Of a DNA stretch of 64,000 nucleotides, positions 37,567 through 47,172 are shown piece after piece; the stretch's first letter is position 1; each line of letters opens with the position of its first letter. This stretch comes from Roseiarcus sp963753135 (GTDB lineage Bacteria; Pseudomonadota; Alphaproteobacteria; Rhizobiales; Beijerinckiaceae). Below the pieces are notes generated by a model. That model saw only the letters and a program-made list of their open reading frames with translations. It did no database searches and was not told where the DNA came from. The stretch is taken from positions 1 to 64,000 of the forward strand of contig CAVWBA010000010.1 of assembly GCA_963753135.1 (NCBI GenBank), written 5' to 3'. A program made the translations under genes and the position numbers.

Positions 37567-38295
37567 ATGAACAAGGCTTTATTCGTCTACATCACGCTCG
37601 CGGCGCTGGCGCTTGCCGTTTTCGCGATCTGGCCCGAGCTCGACCTCGCGGGCGCGCGCTACTTCTATCATCAGGGGGGCTTCTTCGGCCGCAACGACCT
37701 CGAGCGGTTTGGCCGCGACTTTTTCCGGGTGACGCCGTTCGTCGTGCTCACGGCCTATGCGGCTTTATGGCTCGCAAAGCATCGGGGGGTGAAGGTACGC
37801 TGGGCGCCGAGCGGCCGAGCGATGATCTTTCTCATCGCCACGATGATCATTGGGCCGGGCCTGATCGTGAACGTGGGCCTCAAAGATCATTGGCATCGTC
37901 CCCGTCCGATCCAGACCCAAGACTTCCACGGGCCGAATCCTTTCACGCCGTGGTACGACGACAACGGCGGCTGCAAGAAGAACTGCTCGTTCGTCTCCGG
38001 CGAAGCGTCGACCGGCTTCTGGATGGTCGCGCCGGCGAGCGTGCTCCCCCCGCCCTGGCGCGGCCCAGCGATCATCGCCGCCTTTGCCTTCGGCTTCGGC
38101 GCGAGCCTGCTGCGACTGGCGTTCGGCGGCCACTACCTCAGCGATGTGCTGCTCGCCGGGCTCATCATGCTCATAGTCATCGAGGTCGTCCGCCGGGTGA
38201 TCTGGCCGCTTGGCGGCTCCGAGCCGGAATCGCTTCGGAGGCCTCAGCCCCGGCGCTCGCGACGAGGGGACGCGACCGGGCGCCTCGCCAGGTAA
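37567..38295 (+). CDS. PAP2-family membrane phosphatase
   Basis: A 242-residue inner-membrane phosphatase with a leading membrane segment (LFVYITLAALALAVFAIW) and about five more. The three phosphatase signatures are present: KDHWHRPRP, CSFVSGEAS (Glu in place of the usual His after SG) and RLAFGGHYLSDV. The family includes lipid A 1-phosphatases (LpxE) and undecaprenyl-pyrophosphatases acting on the periplasmic face; the FVSGEAS variant is common in LpxE/PgpB-like proteins. Substrate not determined. Confidence 0.9.
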   Translation: MNKALFVYITLAALALAVFAIWPELDLAGARYFYHQGGFFGRNDLERFGRDFFRVTPFVVLTAYAALWLAKHRGVKVRWAPSGRAMIFLIATMIIGPGLIVNVGLKDHWHRPRPIQTQDFHGPNPFTPWYDDNGGCKKNCSFVSGEASTGFWMVAPASVLPPPWRGPAIIAAFAFGFGASLLRLAFGGHYLSDVLLAGLIMLIVIEVVRRVIWPLGGSEPESLRRPQPRRSRRGDATGRLAR

Positions 38296-38337
38296 CATTT
38301 GAGCCCGCCCTAAGGGCTGGAACGCGGAGGAGACGCG

Positions 38338-38949
38338 ATGGGGGAGGCGCCTAAAGTCGCCCGGGCCGGATACGCCGTGGTCGTCATGGGCGTGTCGGGC
38401 AGCGGCAAGACGACGATCGCGGAGCTCCTCGCCAAGCAGCTCGGCTGGCCGTTCATGGAGGGCGACCGGCTGCATCCTGCGGCCAATGTCGAGAAGATGC
38501 GGCGAGGAATTCCGCTGACCGACGCCGACCGCGCCCCCTGGCTCGATCGGATCGGCGAGGAGCTAAAGAGATGGGCCGCCGAAGGGAAGTCTGGCGTGAT
38601 GACCTGCTCGGCGCTCAAGCGGGCCTATCGCGACCGCATCCGCGCGGCGCGTCCCGACGTTCGCTTCGTCTATCTGAAAGGCTCGGAAGCGCTGATCGAG
38701 GCGCGCGTCGCCGCGCGCCATCACGAATACATGCCGGCCTCCCTGCTGCGCAGCCAATTCGACACGCTCGAGGAGCCGACTCCGGACGAGCCAGGGGTGA
38801 TGACTGTCGATGCGGGCGGCTCCGCCGATAAGGAGGTCGCCGCCGTCATCGCTGCGCTAGCCTTCCGGAGCGGATGGCCGGGAACACTCACCACAAAGGC
38901 ACGAAGGAAGAAGCGGGTGTTAGGGGCCGAGTTGCATGCGGCTATTTAG
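38338..38949 (+). CDS. gntK: Gluconokinase
   Basis: A 203-residue GntK-type kinase that phosphorylates D-gluconate to 6-phosphogluconate using ATP. The P-loop is GVSGSGKTT (about residues 17-25), followed by the family stretches FMEGDRLHPAANVEKM, GIPLTDADRAPWL and CSALKRAYRD. The C-terminal ~30 residues after VIAALAF exceed the usual length and look non-conserved, which may be real or a shifted stop. An AGGAGA site precedes the ATG. It supplies the Entner-Doudoroff/pentose phosphate routes, in keeping with tal nearby. Confidence 0.93.
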   Translation: MGEAPKVARAGYAVVVMGVSGSGKTTIAELLAKQLGWPFMEGDRLHPAANVEKMRRGIPLTDADRAPWLDRIGEELKRWAAEGKSGVMTCSALKRAYRDRIRAARPDVRFVYLKGSEALIEARVAARHHEYMPASLLRSQFDTLEEPTPDEPGVMTVDAGGSADKEVAAVIAALAFRSGWPGTLTTKARRKKRVLGAELHAAI

Positions 38950-39015
38950 CCGGTTGCGCGCCTGCGCGCGCTCTATAAGTCCCCTCGACGTTTCCGGGGC
39001 CGACCGCCCTCGACC

Positions 39016-39170
39016 GTCATGGCCGGGCCTGACCCGACCATCCACGCGTCTCCATCCGCGCGATCTTGGCCAAGCGGGCTCAATGCGACCTTCGGCCCTC
39101 TCGGCGGACGAGTCCCGACTCGCTTTCGAAGCAGAGCGGCGTGGATGGCCGGGTCAAACCTGGCCATGAC
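39016..39170. repeat. Long imperfect inverted repeat upstream of argG
   Basis: Arms of 31 bp (39016-39046 and 39140-39170) match at 27 positions after reversing; the shared motif is GTCATGGCC and CCATCCACG. The pair frames a 93-bp centre. This is the REP-like element often written 'GTCATGGCCGGGC' in Rhizobiales genomes; it fills most of the gntK-argG spacer. Confidence 0.8.
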
Positions 39171-39203
39171 GAGCCTCTTCCTTGATGAAAGTCCCGCCAG
39201 TCC

Positions 39204-40453
39204 ATGCCGAGCCCCAAGAAGCCGCAAGTCAAGCGCGTCGTCCTCGCCTATTCCGGCGGGCTCGACACGTCCATCATCCTCAAATGGCTGCAGACCGAGT
39301 ACGGCGCCGAGGTCATCACCTTTACCGCCGACCTCGGCCAGGGCGAGGAGCTGGAGCCGGCGCGCAAGAAGGCGGAGCTGCTCGGCGTCAAGCCGCAGAA
39401 CATCTTTATCGAGGACCTCCGCGAGGAATTCGTGCGCGACTACGTCTTCCCGATGTTCCGCGCCAACGCGCAGTACGAGGGCCAATATCTCCTAGGCACG
39501 TCGATCGCGCGCCCGCTCATCGCCAAGCGCCTGGTCGAGATCGCCCACAAGGTCGGGGCTGACGCGATCGCCCATGGCGCGACTGGCAAGGGCAACGATC
39601 AGGTCCGCTTCGAGCTGTCGGCCTACGCGCTCGACCCCGACATCAAGATCATTGCGCCCTGGCGCGAATGGGAGTTCGCCTCCCGCAATGCGCTTCTCGT
39701 CTTCGCCGAACAGCACCAGATCCCCATCGCCAAGGACAAGCGCGGCGAGGCGCCGTTCTCGACCGACGCGAACCTCTTGCACGTGTCTTCCGAAGGCAAA
39801 GTGCTCGAAGACCCGGCCCAGGAGACGCCGGCTTACGTCTACTCGCGCACCGTTCATCCAGAGGACGCGCCCGACAAGCCGACCGTGATCGAGATCGCGT
39901 TCGAGAAAGGCGATCCGGTTGCGATCGACGGCAAGGCGCATGAGCCCCGCGACGCTGCTCGCCGCCTTGAACAAGCTCGGCCACGACAATGGCGTCGGCC
40001 GGCTCGATCTGGTCGAAAACCGCTATCGTCGGCATGAAGTCGCGCGGCATGTACGAGACGCCCGGCGGGACGATCCTGCTCGCGGCGCATCGCGCCATCG
40101 AATCGATCACCCTCGACCGCGGCGCCGCCCATCTCAAGGACGAACTGATGCCCAAATACGCCGAGCTCATCTACAACGGCTTCTGGTTCTCGCCCGAGCG
40201 CGAGCTCTTGCAGGTCTTGATCGACAAGAGCCAGGAGATGGTCTCAGGGTCCGTGCGGCTCAAGCTTTACAAGGGCGGCGTCTACGTGATCGGCCGCGAC
40301 AGCCCATATTCGCTCTACGATCAGGACCTCGTGACTTTCGAAGAAGGCGCCGTCGCCTACGATCACCGCGACGCCGGCGGATTCATCAAGCTCAACGCGC
40401 TGCGCTTAAGGACACTGGCGAAGCGGAGGAAGAATGCCGCGGCGAAGAGTTAA
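39204..40453 (+). CDS. argG: Argininosuccinate synthase (two frameshifts)
   Basis: Reading through two extra bases, near 39940 and near 40027, gives a full argininosuccinate synthase of about 415 residues, close to the family's 400-410. It condenses citrulline and aspartate with ATP in arginine synthesis. Motifs are the ATP-binding AYSGGLDTSI, ATGKGNDQVRFE, SPATLLAALN, LVENR, GMKSRGMYETPGG and YDHRDAGGFIKLNALRLR. Conservation on both sides of each break is complete, and the gene is needed for arginine prototrophy, so the shifts are more likely sequence errors than decay. Confidence 0.92.
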
Positions 40454-40511
40454 GCCGGCTTGCCGCGACGATGCGCGAAAGCGGGCCGCGCTGAGCGGGT
40501 GGTTTGCATCC

Positions 40512-41420
40512 TCACTCCAGCTTGACGCCCTTCGCCTTGGCTGCGGCGGCGACGAACTTCATGGTCTGCGCGAAAGCGTCCTTGAGCGGCTCGGCGGTGG
40601 CTAGATCCGAGATCTCGGCAAAGCGCGCGGCGATGGTCTCGGGCGTGCGCTCGCTCTCATCGAGATAGACGCCGGGCGTCTCGCCGATATGCGTAACCGC
40701 GAAGACGCCGGCGCCCGCGCCGAGAATGACGCGCGATGGCGCGTTCTCGCTCACGAGAAACAGCACGCCCGGCGTCACCGATTCCGGGGTCATAAGCTCC
40801 GCGGCGACCGGCGTGAGCAAGCCCTTCGTCATGGCCGTTCGCGCCGTCGGCGCGAGCACGTTGACGCGGATGTCGCTCTTCGCGCCCTCAAGATGCAGAA
40901 CGTTCATGAGGCCGATCATGGCGGCCTTCGCCGCGCCGTAGTTCGCCTGGCCGAAATTGCCGTAGATCCCGGACGCCGAGGAGGTGAAAACAATGCGCCC
41001 ATAGTTGCGCTCCCGCATGCCCGCCCAGACGGCCTTCGTGCAATTGGCCGAGCCGATCAGGTGCACGCGAATGACGAACTCGAAATCCGCCATCTCCATC
41101 TTGGCGAAGGTCTTGTCACGCAGCACGCCGGCGTTGTTGACGAGGATGTCGACGCGGCCCCACTCCTTTGCCACTCGGGTCGCCATCGCGGAGACCTGCT
41201 CGAAATCGGCGACGTCGGCAGGGTCCGCCATCGCCGTCCCGCCGCCGGCGCGAATTTCCTCCACGACGCTCAACGCATTTTCGGACGGGGCGCCGTTCCG
41301 GCCGAGATCGTTGACGACGACCTTCGCGCCGCGCGCCGCAAGTCCAAGAGCATGCGAACGTCCGAGCCCGGAGCCCGCGCCGGTGACGACGGCAACTTTG
41401 CCGTGAAACTGGATTGTCAT
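40512..41420 (-). CDS. SDR-family 3-hydroxyacyl-CoA dehydrogenase-like protein
   Basis: A 302-residue short-chain dehydrogenase. The cofactor loop is VTGAGSGLGRSHALGLAARG, followed by VVNDLG, NNAGVLRD, and the catalytic triad region FTSSASGIYGNFGQ plus NYGAAKAAM. The VVNDLGRNG stretch and the 300-residue length match the (3R)-hydroxyacyl-CoA dehydrogenase group related to peroxisomal multifunctional enzyme 2. The substrate is thus probably a CoA thioester, but this is family inference. It is divergent from pyk, with a palindrome in the spacer. Confidence 0.88.
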   Translation of the reverse strand: MTIQFHGKVAVVTGAGSGLGRSHALGLAARGAKVVVNDLGRNGAPSENALSVVEEIRAGGGTAMADPADVADFEQVSAMATRVAKEWGRVDILVNNAGVLRDKTFAKMEMADFEFVIRVHLIGSANCTKAVWAGMRERNYGRIVFTSSASGIYGNFGQANYGAAKAAMIGLMNVLHLEGAKSDIRVNVLAPTARTAMTKGLLTPVAAELMTPESVTPGVLFLVSENAPSRVILGAGAGVFAVTHIGETPGVYLDESERTPETIAARFAEISDLATAEPLKDAFAQTMKFVAAAAKAKGVKLE

Positions 41421-41548
41421 GACATTCCCCCGAGCCGGCGCCTCTATCCGCGAGGCGCTGCTCCGAACAAACTAGCAGATTTGGACCATCCTCAAGCGTC
41501 GAAAGCGTTGCGCGAAGCGTGTGAAGCTGCCCAAGTCTGTTTGCGCGA

Positions 41549-41566
41549 TGTTACACAGGTGTCACA
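41549..41566. promoter_or_regulatory. Palindromic site in the SDR-pyk spacer
   Basis: TGTTACACAGGTGTCACA has arms TGTTACAC and GTGTCACA that pair at 7 of 8 positions around an AG centre. It lies 75 bp upstream of the pyk ATG and 129 bp from the SDR start, a good place for an operator acting on both genes. Which protein binds it is unknown. Confidence 0.4.
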
Positions 41567-41640
41567 TTTGGGCGTCAAAGACCGATTTGGCGGGGGATCC
41601 GTAACGCCCGTCGACGATTCGCTCATGCGAAGCGACGCCC

Positions 41641-43127
41641 ATGGCTGCGAAAACCGGAAGCGACCTGGAAGAATTCCGCGCCCTTCTTGCAGAGGTGAAA
41701 GCGCTCCGCGAGGATGTTGAGCTCAAGGCCGCTGAACTTAGAGGCGGCTGGGGCGTCGACGCGGACAAATTGAAGGTTCCGCCGCGGGTCCTCAATCTCT
41801 CGCACTATATCGCGCTGCGCGAGCATGACCTCACCGACCTGCAATATCGGCTCGCGGCGCGAGGGCTCTCTTCGCTTGGCCGCAGCGAAAGCCACGTCGC
41901 ACAGGCGCTCGATGCGCTCATCGCGACCCTGAAGCGCCTGAGCGGCGAGCCGAGCGCGCCCTATCCGTCGCCCGTCGTTGGCGCGGGCGGGCGCTGCGGA
42001 GCTCGAGGCCGAGGCCGACCGGCTGTTCGGCAAGCGGCAAAAAGGCGGCCCGCGCGCCCGGGTGATGGCGACCCTGCCGCCCGAAGCGGCGACGGAGCCC
42101 GAACTCGTCAACAATCTGGTCAACGCCGGCATGGATTGCGCGCGCATCAATTGCGCCCACGACGACCCCGAAATGTGGGGGCAAATGGTCGAGAACGTGC
42201 GCGCCGCGCGCCGCGCGGCTCGAGCGTCCTTGCCGGGTTCTGATGGACATCGCCGGCCCGAAGTGCCGCATCCTCAGAGTGAAGGCGCCGCCGAAAACGC
42301 GGCTCTTGCGCGGCGACCGGGTCGTGCTGGTCGACGAACTGCGCGAGAAGATCAAGGAGCCGATCGCGTTTTCTCTCAATTTTCCCGAACTCGTCGATCA
42401 GCTCGTCGTCGGCTCGGAAGTGTTCATTGACGACGGCAAGGCGGCGGCGCGAGTGGTCTCCAAGGCGACGGGCCGAGCCGAGATCGAGGTGTACGCGGCG
42501 CGCGAGAAGGGGGTGCGGCTGAAGCCCGGCAAGGGCGTCAACTTTCCCGCGACCGAACTCGATCTGCCGCCGCTGACCTCCAAGGACTTCCGCGACCTCG
42601 ACTTCATCGCCGAGCATGCCGATTTGATCGGCTATTCGTTCGTGCAGCGGGTCGACGACATCGAGCTCCTGCAGGATCATCTGGTGGCGCGCGCGCCCAA
42701 GCGCGAGCCGCCGGGGCTCGTGTTGAAGATCGAGACGCCGCTCGCGGTGCGCAATCTGCCGACCCTCATCCTGCAGTCGGCGGCGCACAATCCGACCGCG
42801 GTGATGATCGCCCGCGGGGACCTAGCGGTCGAGCTCGGCTTCGCCAGGCTCACCGAAATGCAGGAGGAAATCCTGTGGCTCTGCGAGGCGGCGCACACGC
42901 CTGTGGTCTGGGCGACGCAGGTGCTCGACACTTTCGTGCGCGACGGCGTGGCGAGCCGCGCCGAGATGACCGACGCGGCGATGGCGCAAGGCGCTGAATG
43001 CGTGATGCTCAACAAGGGGCCCTATCTCGCCGAGGGCGTCGCTTTCCTGCGCGATGTGCTTGCCCGCATGGACCGCCATCACGCCAAGAAATTCGCCCGC
43101 TTCGCTCCGCTCAAGCAATGGGCGTGA
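41641..43127 (+). CDS. Pyruvate kinase-family protein (two frameshifts)
   Basis: Read through one extra base in GCGGGCGGG near 41983-41993 and another near 42222-42232, it gives about 494 residues. After a helical N-terminal extension of about 140 residues comes the pyruvate kinase barrel: RARVMATLPPEA, AGMDCARINCAHDD (substrate-binding RxNxAH), VLMDIAGPK, LVLKIETPLAV (catalytic Lys/Glu), IARGDLAVELGF and VVWATQVLDTF. The usual C-terminal allosteric domain is missing. Such N-extended forms occur in Hyphomicrobiales; whether it makes pyruvate and ATP from phosphoenolpyruvate or has another role should be treated as open. Confidence 0.88.
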
Positions 43128-43182
43128 GGAGTGAGGAGGCGCTTGACGGGGCTGCGCCAGCGAAGCCAAGTTAGCTAATCTG

Positions 43183-43428
43183 ATGTTGCTGGATCGTGAG
43201 TTCGCGCGGAAGGTCACCGTTCACGTCGCAAAGACGCAGCTCTCCAGGCTGGTTGAGGCGGCCCTGGTGGTGATCGCAAAAGGCGACAAACCAGTCGCCC
43301 GCCTCGTCGCGATCCCGCAGGGCCAATTCAAGTTGGGCGTCCTGAAACGCGACGCGCTGGGCCCAGGTCCGGACTTTTTTTCTGCCCTGGATGAAGACGA
43401 GCTGGCGGCGTGGGAGGGACGCGACTGA
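43183..43428 (+). CDS. Phd/YefM-type antitoxin
   Basis: An 81-residue antitoxin with VTVHVAKTQLSRLVEAAL, then VVIAKGDKPVARLV, the N-terminal DNA-binding half of the Phd/YefM family, and an acidic tail (FFSALDEDELAAWEGRD) that would wrap the toxin. The usual AGE(D/E)-type turn between EAAL and VVIA is absent, a shortening of about four residues. It overlaps the PIN toxin gene and probably autoregulates the pair. Confidence 0.88.
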   Translation: MLLDREFARKVTVHVAKTQLSRLVEAALVVIAKGDKPVARLVAIPQGQFKLGVLKRDALGPGPDFFSALDEDELAAWEGRD

Positions 43429-43808
43429 CGACGACGCTCCTGCTCGACACCCATATCTGGGCATGGTCTCTCACCAACGACCGACGTATTTCGGATCGGG
43501 CTCGCAGAGAAATGGCCGAGGCCCAGACCGTCCTCGTCAGCGCCATTTCGTTCTTCGAGATCGCGCAGAAAGTGCGCCTCGGCAAGTGGCCGGAAATGGC
43601 CGCATACGTCGATCAGTTACCAGCGCTTCTGGCGAGCCAGCGAGGCGTCACGGCCTCCCTCGAAGCTGAGGATTGTCTCATGGCGGGAACGATGGAATGG
43701 CCGCACGGTGACCCGTTCGATCGCTTCCTGGCCGCGTCCGCGCGCCGTCGCCGCCACCCCATCGTCTCGGCTGATCCAGTGTTTGACGCCGTACTGACGA
43801 TGGGGTGA
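43425..43808 (+). CDS. vapC: PIN-domain VapC-type toxin
   Basis: About 127 residues. PIN-domain acids are visible: Asp in TLLLDTHIWAW, Glu in SAISFFEIAQK and Asp in GDPFDRFLAA, predicting a Mg-dependent RNase that cleaves tRNA or rRNA. I favour a CTG start at 43425: GGGAGGG lies seven bases upstream, family members start M-T-T-T-L-L-L-D-T-H, and the codon overlaps the antitoxin TGA exactly like an ATGA junction. A GTG at 43410 is the conventional alternative. Pairing a VapC toxin with a Phd-type antitoxin is common. Confidence 0.88.
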   Translation: MTTTLLLDTHIWAWSLTNDRRISDRARREMAEAQTVLVSAISFFEIAQKVRLGKWPEMAAYVDQLPALLASQRGVTASLEAEDCLMAGTMEWPHGDPFDRFLAASARRRRHPIVSADPVFDAVLTMG

Positions 43809-43863
43809 GCGGGCCAGGCGGACGCTGCCAAGGCCTCTATTCGGCCGCGCGGCCGCCCGCGGC

Positions 43864-45073
43864 TCAAGCCTGGTACAACCCCCCGAACTGCTCCCAACTC
43901 TCGCCGTTGAAAGAGGCGAGCGCCTCCTGGCGGATCGGGCTGAAATTGTCGGGCGAAGTGTTGATCTTGATGCCCGGCAGTCCCATCGGCAACACCAAAT
44001 CCTTGATGTTGGCGGCTTGCTTCATGACGTTGGCGCGCGACAGGTCATTGCCACATTGCTTCAGCACTTGAATCATTGTCGCCGCAGCCCCGAAGCCGTA
44101 AACCGCGTTGGCGTCGATCAGATCATGCGGCGCCATGTATTTGCCAATGAAGGCCGCATATTCCTTGAAGCCGGGGTCGTCCCTCCAGCGCGCATCCGTC
44201 GGGTCTTTGCCATAGATCGCGGTGATCACACCCTTGGACTTCTCGAGACCGGCCGGCTTCATGACGCTCGCGATCGATTGCGAGACATCGGTCATGTAGC
44301 GCACCGGCGTCCAACCGACGTCGAACGTCTTGCGGATCGCCTGGGCAGCGAATTTGGGCGTGGCGGCGATCAAGAGCACATCAGCGCCTGAGCCTTGAAG
44401 CGAAACGATCTGCGAGTCCACGGTTGGCTCTGAGGTCTCATAGGACGCTTCCTTGATGACCATACCGGCATGGTCAGCGCCGAGGCCGTCCTTGAGCCCA
44501 ATCAGATAGTCCTTGCCGAACCCATCGTTCTGATACAGCGCCGCCGATTTTCGCGTCGGGTTTCGTCGCGATAATATGCTTGCCGAAGATTTTGGCCTCG
44601 GTCTGGTAGTTCGGCTGCCAGCCCATCGTCCAAGGGAAATGCTGCGGATCGGAGAAGGTCGCGGCGCCCGTGGCGACGAACAATTGTGGCACCTTGTTGT
44701 CGTTGAGATATTGCCGGATCGCCAGGTTCGGCGGAGTGCCCAGCGTGTTGAACAGGAACGCGACCTTTTCATCCTCGACCAGTCGTCGCACCTGCTCCAC
44801 CGTCTTTGGCGGGCTGTAGCCGTCATCGAGGCTGATCAAATTGATCTTGCGCCCGTTCACGCCGCCCTGCTCGTTGATCATTTTGAAATAGGCGGTTTCG
44901 GTGCGCCCGATCACGCCGTAGGCCGAGGCTGGGCCGCTGTAGGGCATGGTTTGCCCGATCTTGATCTCGGCGTCCGTGACGCCCGGCGTATCGGCGGCGT
45001 GGGCCGAGCCGGCGCTGGCGGCGAAGGCCGCCGCGGCCGCGCTTGATTGCAGGAATGTTCGTCGATTGATCAT
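43864..45073 (-). CDS. Branched-chain amino acid-type ABC substrate-binding protein (one frameshift)
   Basis: A LivK-type periplasmic binding protein of about 402 residues if one extra base at 44537-44545 is removed: IGG is followed in the next frame by ALYQNDGFGKDYLIGLKDGL. The N-terminus MINRRTFLQSSAAAAAFAAS carries a Tat-like RRTFL motif and ends AHA, so it is exported. IGQTMPYSGPASAYGVIGR is the family ligand-binding start. It overlaps livM by 4 nt (ATGA) and is the last gene of the liv-type operon. The ligand could be an amino acid, amide or aromatic acid. Confidence 0.9.
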
Positions 45074-46119
45074 GGCGCTTCTCCCTTTCCTTCGTAGTTT
45101 GCGGCGACATCGACGCCACCATTTTTAACTTTCGTCTGCCGAAACGAGGCGAGCACTCGGGCCGCCGCCCGCGCCGCGCCCACCACACCTGTCGGCATCG
45201 CGGCCATTATCAGAATCAAAAGCGCCCCGTAAATTGCGCCCGGCAGGGCCTTGGCGCCTTCGCCGAAACTTACCGTGAGCTGGTCGGCGATGTTGGGCAC
45301 GAACTCGATGAACAAGGCCCCGAACAACGCGCCGCCGAGCGAAGCAAGCCCGCCAACGACGACGCCGACCAGAAAGGCAAGCGAGAGCGCAAGCCCGAAA
45401 CTCTCGGGCGAAACAAAGCCGACCGCAAGCGCGCTCAAGCCCCCCGCCACGCCGGCATAAAGCGCGCTGACGCCGAAGCATGTGGTCTTGTAGAGCGCGG
45501 CGTTGATCCCCATCGTCTCGGCGGCGATCGGCTGATCGCGAATGGCGACCAGCGCTCGCCCGATCCGGCTCCCCACGAGGTTGCGCGCAGCCCAATAGAG
45601 CGCCGCCGCGCAGGCGAGGCAAACGAGATACAGCCATTGGTCGGCCGTTAGACGGAGCCCGATCGGCACGCTCGGTTTCGCAAGCGTGATCCCTTGCGAG
45701 CCGCCGGTGAAGGCGTCGAAACCCGTGTAGCTCAGGATCTGCGGAGTTGCGACTGCGAGCGCGAAGGTGGCGAGCGCAAGATAGAGCCCGCCGAACCTCA
45801 GCGCGGGAAAGCCAAACAGAAAGCCGGCGATGAAGCACACGACGCTGGCCAGCGGGATCGCCGCCCAATACGGCAGGCCGAATTTCGTGATCAGGATCGC
45901 CGTCCCGTAGCCGCCGATGGCGAAAAAGGCGCCGTGGCCAAGCGAGATCTGGCCGTTGAAGCCGGTCAGAAGATTGAGGCCAAGCAGGGCGACGGCGTAG
46001 ATCAGCACCTGCGCGCCCTGATAGATATGGTAGCCCGACGCCACGAAGGGGAAGCCGAGCGCGAGGATTCCGACTGCGATAACGACAAAAGCGTCGAGCC
46101 TGCTGTCGGCGTCGGCCAT
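45070..46119 (-). CDS. livM: Branched-chain amino acid-type ABC permease LivM
   Basis: A 349-residue inner-membrane permease from the ATG at 46119 (the open frame continues upstream, but that part belongs to the frame-shifted livH). GLNLLTGFNGQISLGHGAFFAIGGYG is the LivM signature region (about residues 45-70), GRALVAIRDQPIAAETMGIN the cytoplasmic coupling loop and FGLALSLAFLVGVVVGGLASLGG the late helix. It pairs with LivH. Confidence 0.93.
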   Translation of the reverse strand: MADADSRLDAFVVIAVGILALGFPFVASGYHIYQGAQVLIYAVALLGLNLLTGFNGQISLGHGAFFAIGGYGTAILITKFGLPYWAAIPLASVVCFIAGFLFGFPALRFGGLYLALATFALAVATPQILSYTGFDAFTGGSQGITLAKPSVPIGLRLTADQWLYLVCLACAAALYWAARNLVGSRIGRALVAIRDQPIAAETMGINAALYKTTCFGVSALYAGVAGGLSALAVGFVSPESFGLALSLAFLVGVVVGGLASLGGALFGALFIEFVPNIADQLTVSFGEGAKALPGAIYGALLILIMAAMPTGVVGAARAAARVLASFRQTKVKNGGVDVAANYEGKGEAP

Positions 46120-46124
46120 GGGGC

Positions 46125-46999
46125 TCACACCCTCGCCACGAGGCGGCGCCCGAACAGTCCGGACGGCCGCCAAACGAGCACGGCAATGATGATCGCGAGC
46201 GCCACCGAAAGCTTGACCTCGTCGCCGACCAGATAGGCGCCGACGAGATTGCCGAGCACGCCGACGGCGACGCCGCCAAAGACCGCCCCGAACGGGTTGT
46301 CGATGCCGCCCAGCACGGCGCCGGCAAAGGCGTAAAGCAGCACGCCGCCCATCATGTTGGGATCGAGATAGACGATCGGCGCCGCCATCATGCCGGCGAC
46401 CGACCCGATCGCCGCCGCCAGACCCCAGCCGATCGCCAGCATCCATCCGACCCGAATGCCGACCAGCCGGCTCGACACCGGGTTCTGCGCCGCGGCGCGC
46501 ATCGCAAGGCCGAGCGGGCGTGAAGCGGAAAAACGCGTAGACCAGCGCGAGCACGCACAGGGTCACGACAACGGCGCCCGCTTCGTGCGCCGACATGTAG
46601 CCCGCGCCAAACCACGGGCGTCCGGTGAACGGCGAATCGAACGAGGTCGACCGAAAAGCCGTAGAGCCATCCGGCAAGCGAATTGAAGATCAGGCTCAGC
46701 CCGATGAACACGATCACCGAGGCGAGGATGGGCGCATCGGCGAAGGGCCTCACAATCAGGCGCTCGATCACCACCCCGCCGATGAACGAGGCGACGACGG
46801 TCGCGAGGAAGGCGAACCAATAGGGTTCGCCCAGGTCCATCAGTTTCCATGCGAAATAGGTCGAGAACATCGCCATTTCGCCTTGCGCGAAATTGATCAG
46901 CTGCGTCGCCTGGTAGATCATCACCAAAGCCAACGCCATGATCGCGTAGACCCCGCCGAGAGCGAGGCCAGAGGCCAATTGATGCAGGAACTCGCCCAA
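46125..46999 (-). CDS. livH: Branched-chain amino acid-type ABC permease LivH (two frameshifts)
   Basis: Read through two extra bases (near 46648 and 46512-46520) it gives a LivH permease of about 290 residues: LALGGVYAIMALALVMIYQA and LINFAQGEMAMFSTYFAW, then WFGAGYMSAHEAGAVVVTL, then MRAAAQNPVSSRLVGIRVGW, the coupling loop, and a C-terminal VGDEVKLSVALAIIIAVLV. The start appears to be TTG at 46999. Five bases separate it from livM. As with the other liv genes the breaks fall in conserved sequence and look like sequencing error. Confidence 0.88.
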
Positions 47000-47053
47000 G
47001 CTTTTTCAGCGCTCCTTTCGCAATGAAGTTGAGCAATTTGCTCGAACAGCGAA

Positions 47054-47144
47054 CGTCATCGCGAGCGGAAGCGAAGCGATGCATAGATGAAGGGCAGGAG
47101 CAGCGGCTCTGGATCGCCACCTCGCTTCGCTCCTCGCGATGACG
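47054..47144. repeat. REP-like inverted repeat inside the liv operon
   Basis: CGTCATCGCGAG-led arm at 47054-47078 pairs with CGCTTCGCTCCTCGCGATGACG at 47123-47144. It is the CGTCATtGCGAGCGAAGCGAAG family of dispersed repeats, and a second copy lies at 50434-50536. It separates livF from livH. Confidence 0.8.
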
Positions 47145-47172
47145 ATTCCATAGATGCGCATTGTGCTCCGTC

